Positions 21,072 to 23,731 of a DNA stretch of 23,731 nucleotides are shown here, piece after piece. A program made the translations under genes and the position numbers. Origin of the DNA: Azolla pinnata (lineage: Eukaryota > Streptophyta > Polypodiopsida > Salviniales > Salviniaceae); the NCBI GenBank assembly GCA_037176905.1, contig JBBBWG010003759.1, forward strand, positions 7,234-30,964, given 5' to 3'. The notes below the pieces were generated by a model. That model was not told the origin of the DNA and searched no databases. It saw nothing but the letters and a program-made list of their open reading frames with translations. How positions within the stretch are numbered: the first letter of the stretch is position 1; every line of letters begins with the position of its first letter.

Positions 21072-23574
21072 TTAGGACATCCTCTGTGCAGCTTCCTTGG
21101 CAAGAACTTTTTCTTTTGCCTTCGTTTTCGCCTGAGACTTAACACCCATAATGCCTCCACCCCATTGCCTTCGAAGGTCATCAAATCGGTCATTGAAGTT
21201 TGCCTGATAAAAGTGTAAAAATGGTCCACCATAGGTATTTTAGAGCATAAACATTAATGATTAACAAAAAAATGAAACTTGGGCATTGAATATATGACAT
21301 GAGACACCCAAAAAAACAGATAACCACCTTCACTGCCTCAACAATCTTGCTGAATTCCAATTTATCTTCATTCTTAACAGAAGTCAGGCATAAAGCTGTA
21401 GCAGTCTTAGAGTGTACAATCTGAGAAACAAATATCAAATTTCTCATTTGAAAATATAGAAACCAATATAAATTTTATCACTACACACAAATTAGTAGTA
21501 CACAAGAGCAATGCATCAATCATATAAATACCTGGCCAAGGCGAGCCTTGCCTTTAACAATACAATACGGAATACCCATCTTCCTACACAAGGCAGGAAG
21601 CCAAATAACCAATTCAATTGGATCTACATCATGTGCGATAACCACCAACTGAGCTTTTCCCTGTATATTCCCACCACGTATACATAAAATAAACCTTAAA
21701 ATAGCATACAAAACACAACCTAAGTACACATTTTAGTTGCATGACAGAAGCAAATAAGATAGGCAATTACTGAATCACACCTGCTCAATAAGATAGGTAA
21801 TGTGGTTGATCCCATATTTGACTACAATAGGCTTCTTGCTTTCAATAGGTTTTCCTTCTGTTTCAGCCTGGGCCTTCTTCAGTAAGCGCTCTTTTTTTGC
21901 TGCTTTGTCTTCTGGCCTATACTTGAGAAGCATTTTGAAAAGGCTGCTGGCTACAATATGAGGATCATGTACAAAAACAAATTAAAATTAAAATTAGGAT
22001 GGAACCACATAAATGATCATAGTAGGAAAATGCCAAGAGTTTCAAATACAGGAGTATAGCTTGAAATATGAATCTAGTGTTTAACAATCAACAATAAGCT
22101 GTAATCAAGCAGTTATTAAACCACTACTTACATAGCATTGTGTAGAGTTAGTGTTCGCATAAATAACAAAAATGGTACAAAAAAGTACTAGAACTACATA
22201 TCCAGCTAATTTAACAGATATGTCAGATGTAGACTCTAATGAAAAGCCACGGAATGAAACGTTGCTACGTTGCAGAGTGAAAAAGATTTCAGAGAAAATA
22301 GGCACTATGAGATTTAGCATATAACGTCGTCCAATAAAAAAGTTCTTTTTTTAAATTGTGGACATGTTAAAACACATAAAAAGTTTGATTTGCAGAAATC
22401 GCACCAAGATTTTTATCCAGAGTTTTTGTAAATTGGTTAAGAGCAGGAGGGACTTTCAGTCGCTGATTCAAAACCCTTTTCTGCCTTTGGATCCTCACAT
22501 ACTTGGGCCACTTAACAAAACGATGCAGATCCTTCTTAGGAGGCAAGGCACCACCAATTCCAAACTGCTTCGGCCTCTTCTCAAAGAGAGGATTTACAAC
22601 CTTTTCTGCAACCTGTATTTAAAAGGAATGCATCAAACGAAAATGTGGTTCTCTCTGCAGTGTATGATAATAAGAAAACAACTAAATACAACATGGAGTT
22701 AAATAAATCAAGGCACAGAATAGCATTCAAGCTTTAGTGAGTTCAAATGGACGAATGTGTAAAAACCAGTTGAAATAAGCTTTAGAGAGAATAAAACAGC
22801 TCTGACAAGGCCAGGATCTCTGTTTCTTGCACAAAGCATGTGTGAAGTTCGAAACACCCTATGTCAAACAAAATCGTTCAATATAGGTACAGACAGATTC
22901 AATGTGATATCAAGACAGAGACTAGGTAAATAATCACGCTGGTTGAATTATTCGATACAATACCAATTCCGTGTCGTAACCGGTGGTTAGACAGAGATGA
23001 CTAGTTTAAATACAGACATGGGGTTGTCAAACACTTCACGTGATAAAAAGGGAATGATAACCGAGTTGAAATCCAGATGCTGAGAGACGATCCACAATAA
23101 GTAGATGCAAAATGGCTACATGGCACGTTCCACAGGAACCAAAACGACTTTCATAAGATAGTAAATAGAGCTGGAAAGTATCTTATACATGCAAATAAGG
23201 TTCAAACCAACTTTACAACATGTAGAGGCCGGAACAGACATCTGAAACTATTTTGTGGGATGTCAACAGCTTGGAAAACCATCTCCTGAGACGTTGTTGT
23301 TGTTTTACAAAACCGCGTCTTTTATACATGCAAGAGTAGATAGATGTACTCGGATCATCTTGCATCGATGGAAGTGCGACAAGGGAACATTTCATATACC
23401 AGAAACATGCAGGAGACAGGAATTTAGGAAGCGGGGCCATACATGCATGCTGCTTTCGTTTACAAAACATAGAAAACAAAAATACAACAGAAAATTTCAG
23501 ACAGGAGCTCGAAGAAATACCTTTTTCTTCTCTGGTTGTGAAGGTGCGGGGGTCTTCACAGCGCGTTTCGGGGC
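21072..23574 (-). CDS. RPL7A: large-subunit ribosomal protein eL8 (RPL7a), start exon outside window
   Basis: Structural protein of the cytosolic 60S subunit. Exons, in coding order: 23574-23521, 22612-22405, 21950-21781, 21660-21532, 21420-21328, 21203-21072. They encode 261 residues, and with the missing initiator Met the protein is 262, close to Arabidopsis RPL7a. Diagnostic stretches: [19 protein letters not shown], the L7Ae-type core [17 protein letters not shown], and the C-terminus GGGIMG...SQAKTKAKE...RMS. The first visible exon begins APKRAVK directly after an acceptor CAG. There is no ATG on this strand between 23575 and the window end. The start codon must therefore sit alone, or nearly so, in an upstream exon, an arrangement I recall from other plant ribosomal-protein genes. 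The 908-base intron between 23521 and 22612 was scanned by eye for box C/D snoRNAs without success. Confidence 0.97.
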
Positions 23575-23701
23575 CTGACAGACGAACGAGGGAGAAGAAG
23601 ATACACGGGGAATTTCAGATTACACAACCAAAAACAAAGAAAGAGGAAAGCAAAACGTCGCAATTGGAAAAAAAGAGTCGGATATGCGGAATGGAGAATG
23701 C

Positions 23702-23725
23702 GGGGGGGGGGGGGGGGGGGGGGGG
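23702..23725. repeat. 24-base G homopolymer near window end
   Basis: Twenty-four consecutive G residues (C on the RPL7a coding strand) lie inside what should be the first intron or 5' region of RPL7a. It may be real, with G-quadruplex potential, or a sequencing or assembly artefact. Confidence 0.9.
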
Positions 23726-23731
23726 AAACAA

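Noticed and set aside
21204-23520. Intron-hosted box C/D snoRNAs in RPL7a
   Set aside because: RTGATGA and CTGA boxes with correct spacing and terminal pairing were looked for on the coding strand, and no convincing pair was found.

Overview
The window looks like nuclear DNA of a land plant, most likely an angiosperm. It has short GT-AG introns, plant-type protein families (an SMP/C2 plant synaptotagmin and a proteinaceous RNase P), AAACCCTAA telo-box tracts upstream of two translation or RNA-processing genes, and many microsatellites. No bacterial operon, retroelement, viral fossil or CRISPR array was recognised. All exon structures below were built by hand from splice-site phase and remembered family sequences.

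Layout, left to right. Positions 1-1366 hold no recognised gene but are rich in simple repeats: an AAGTC/AAGTA pentanucleotide tract, a CTT tract, and a ten-copy two-part minisatellite running up to the first gene. Positions 1367-6539 (+) hold a 14-exon gene for an 840-residue SMP- and C2-domain membrane-contact-site protein of the NTMC2T3/SYTF type. Positions 6540-8409 are intergenic and end in a telo-box cluster. Positions 8410-9782 (+) hold a 5-exon, 168-residue TCTP gene. Positions 9783-11399 are a convergent intergenic stretch with two tandem duplications. Positions 11400-15915 (-) hold an 8-exon PRORP gene, predicted at 728 residues, with a TTAGGG array just upstream. Positions 16200-17217 hold one unassigned candidate exon. 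Positions 17218-18189 are a kilobase of nearly alternating purine-pyrimidine minisatellite that is open in most reading frames but is very unlikely to be coding. Positions 18259-19991 (+) hold a 2-exon gene for a small membrane-anchored coiled-coil protein with an acidic tail. Positions 21072-23574 (-) hold the ribosomal protein eL8 (RPL7a) gene, whose ATG exon must lie beyond the right edge; the window ends in a 24-base G run.

Three of the five genes serve translation or RNA maturation (TCTP, PRORP, eL8), but they lie on both strands with ordinary spacing, so I read this as neighbourhood rather than a system. The most unusual property is repeated small tandem duplication, at least three times across a splice junction. 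In PRORP, a 60-nt in-frame duplication of the exon 7 acceptor could give two isoforms differing by 20 residues.
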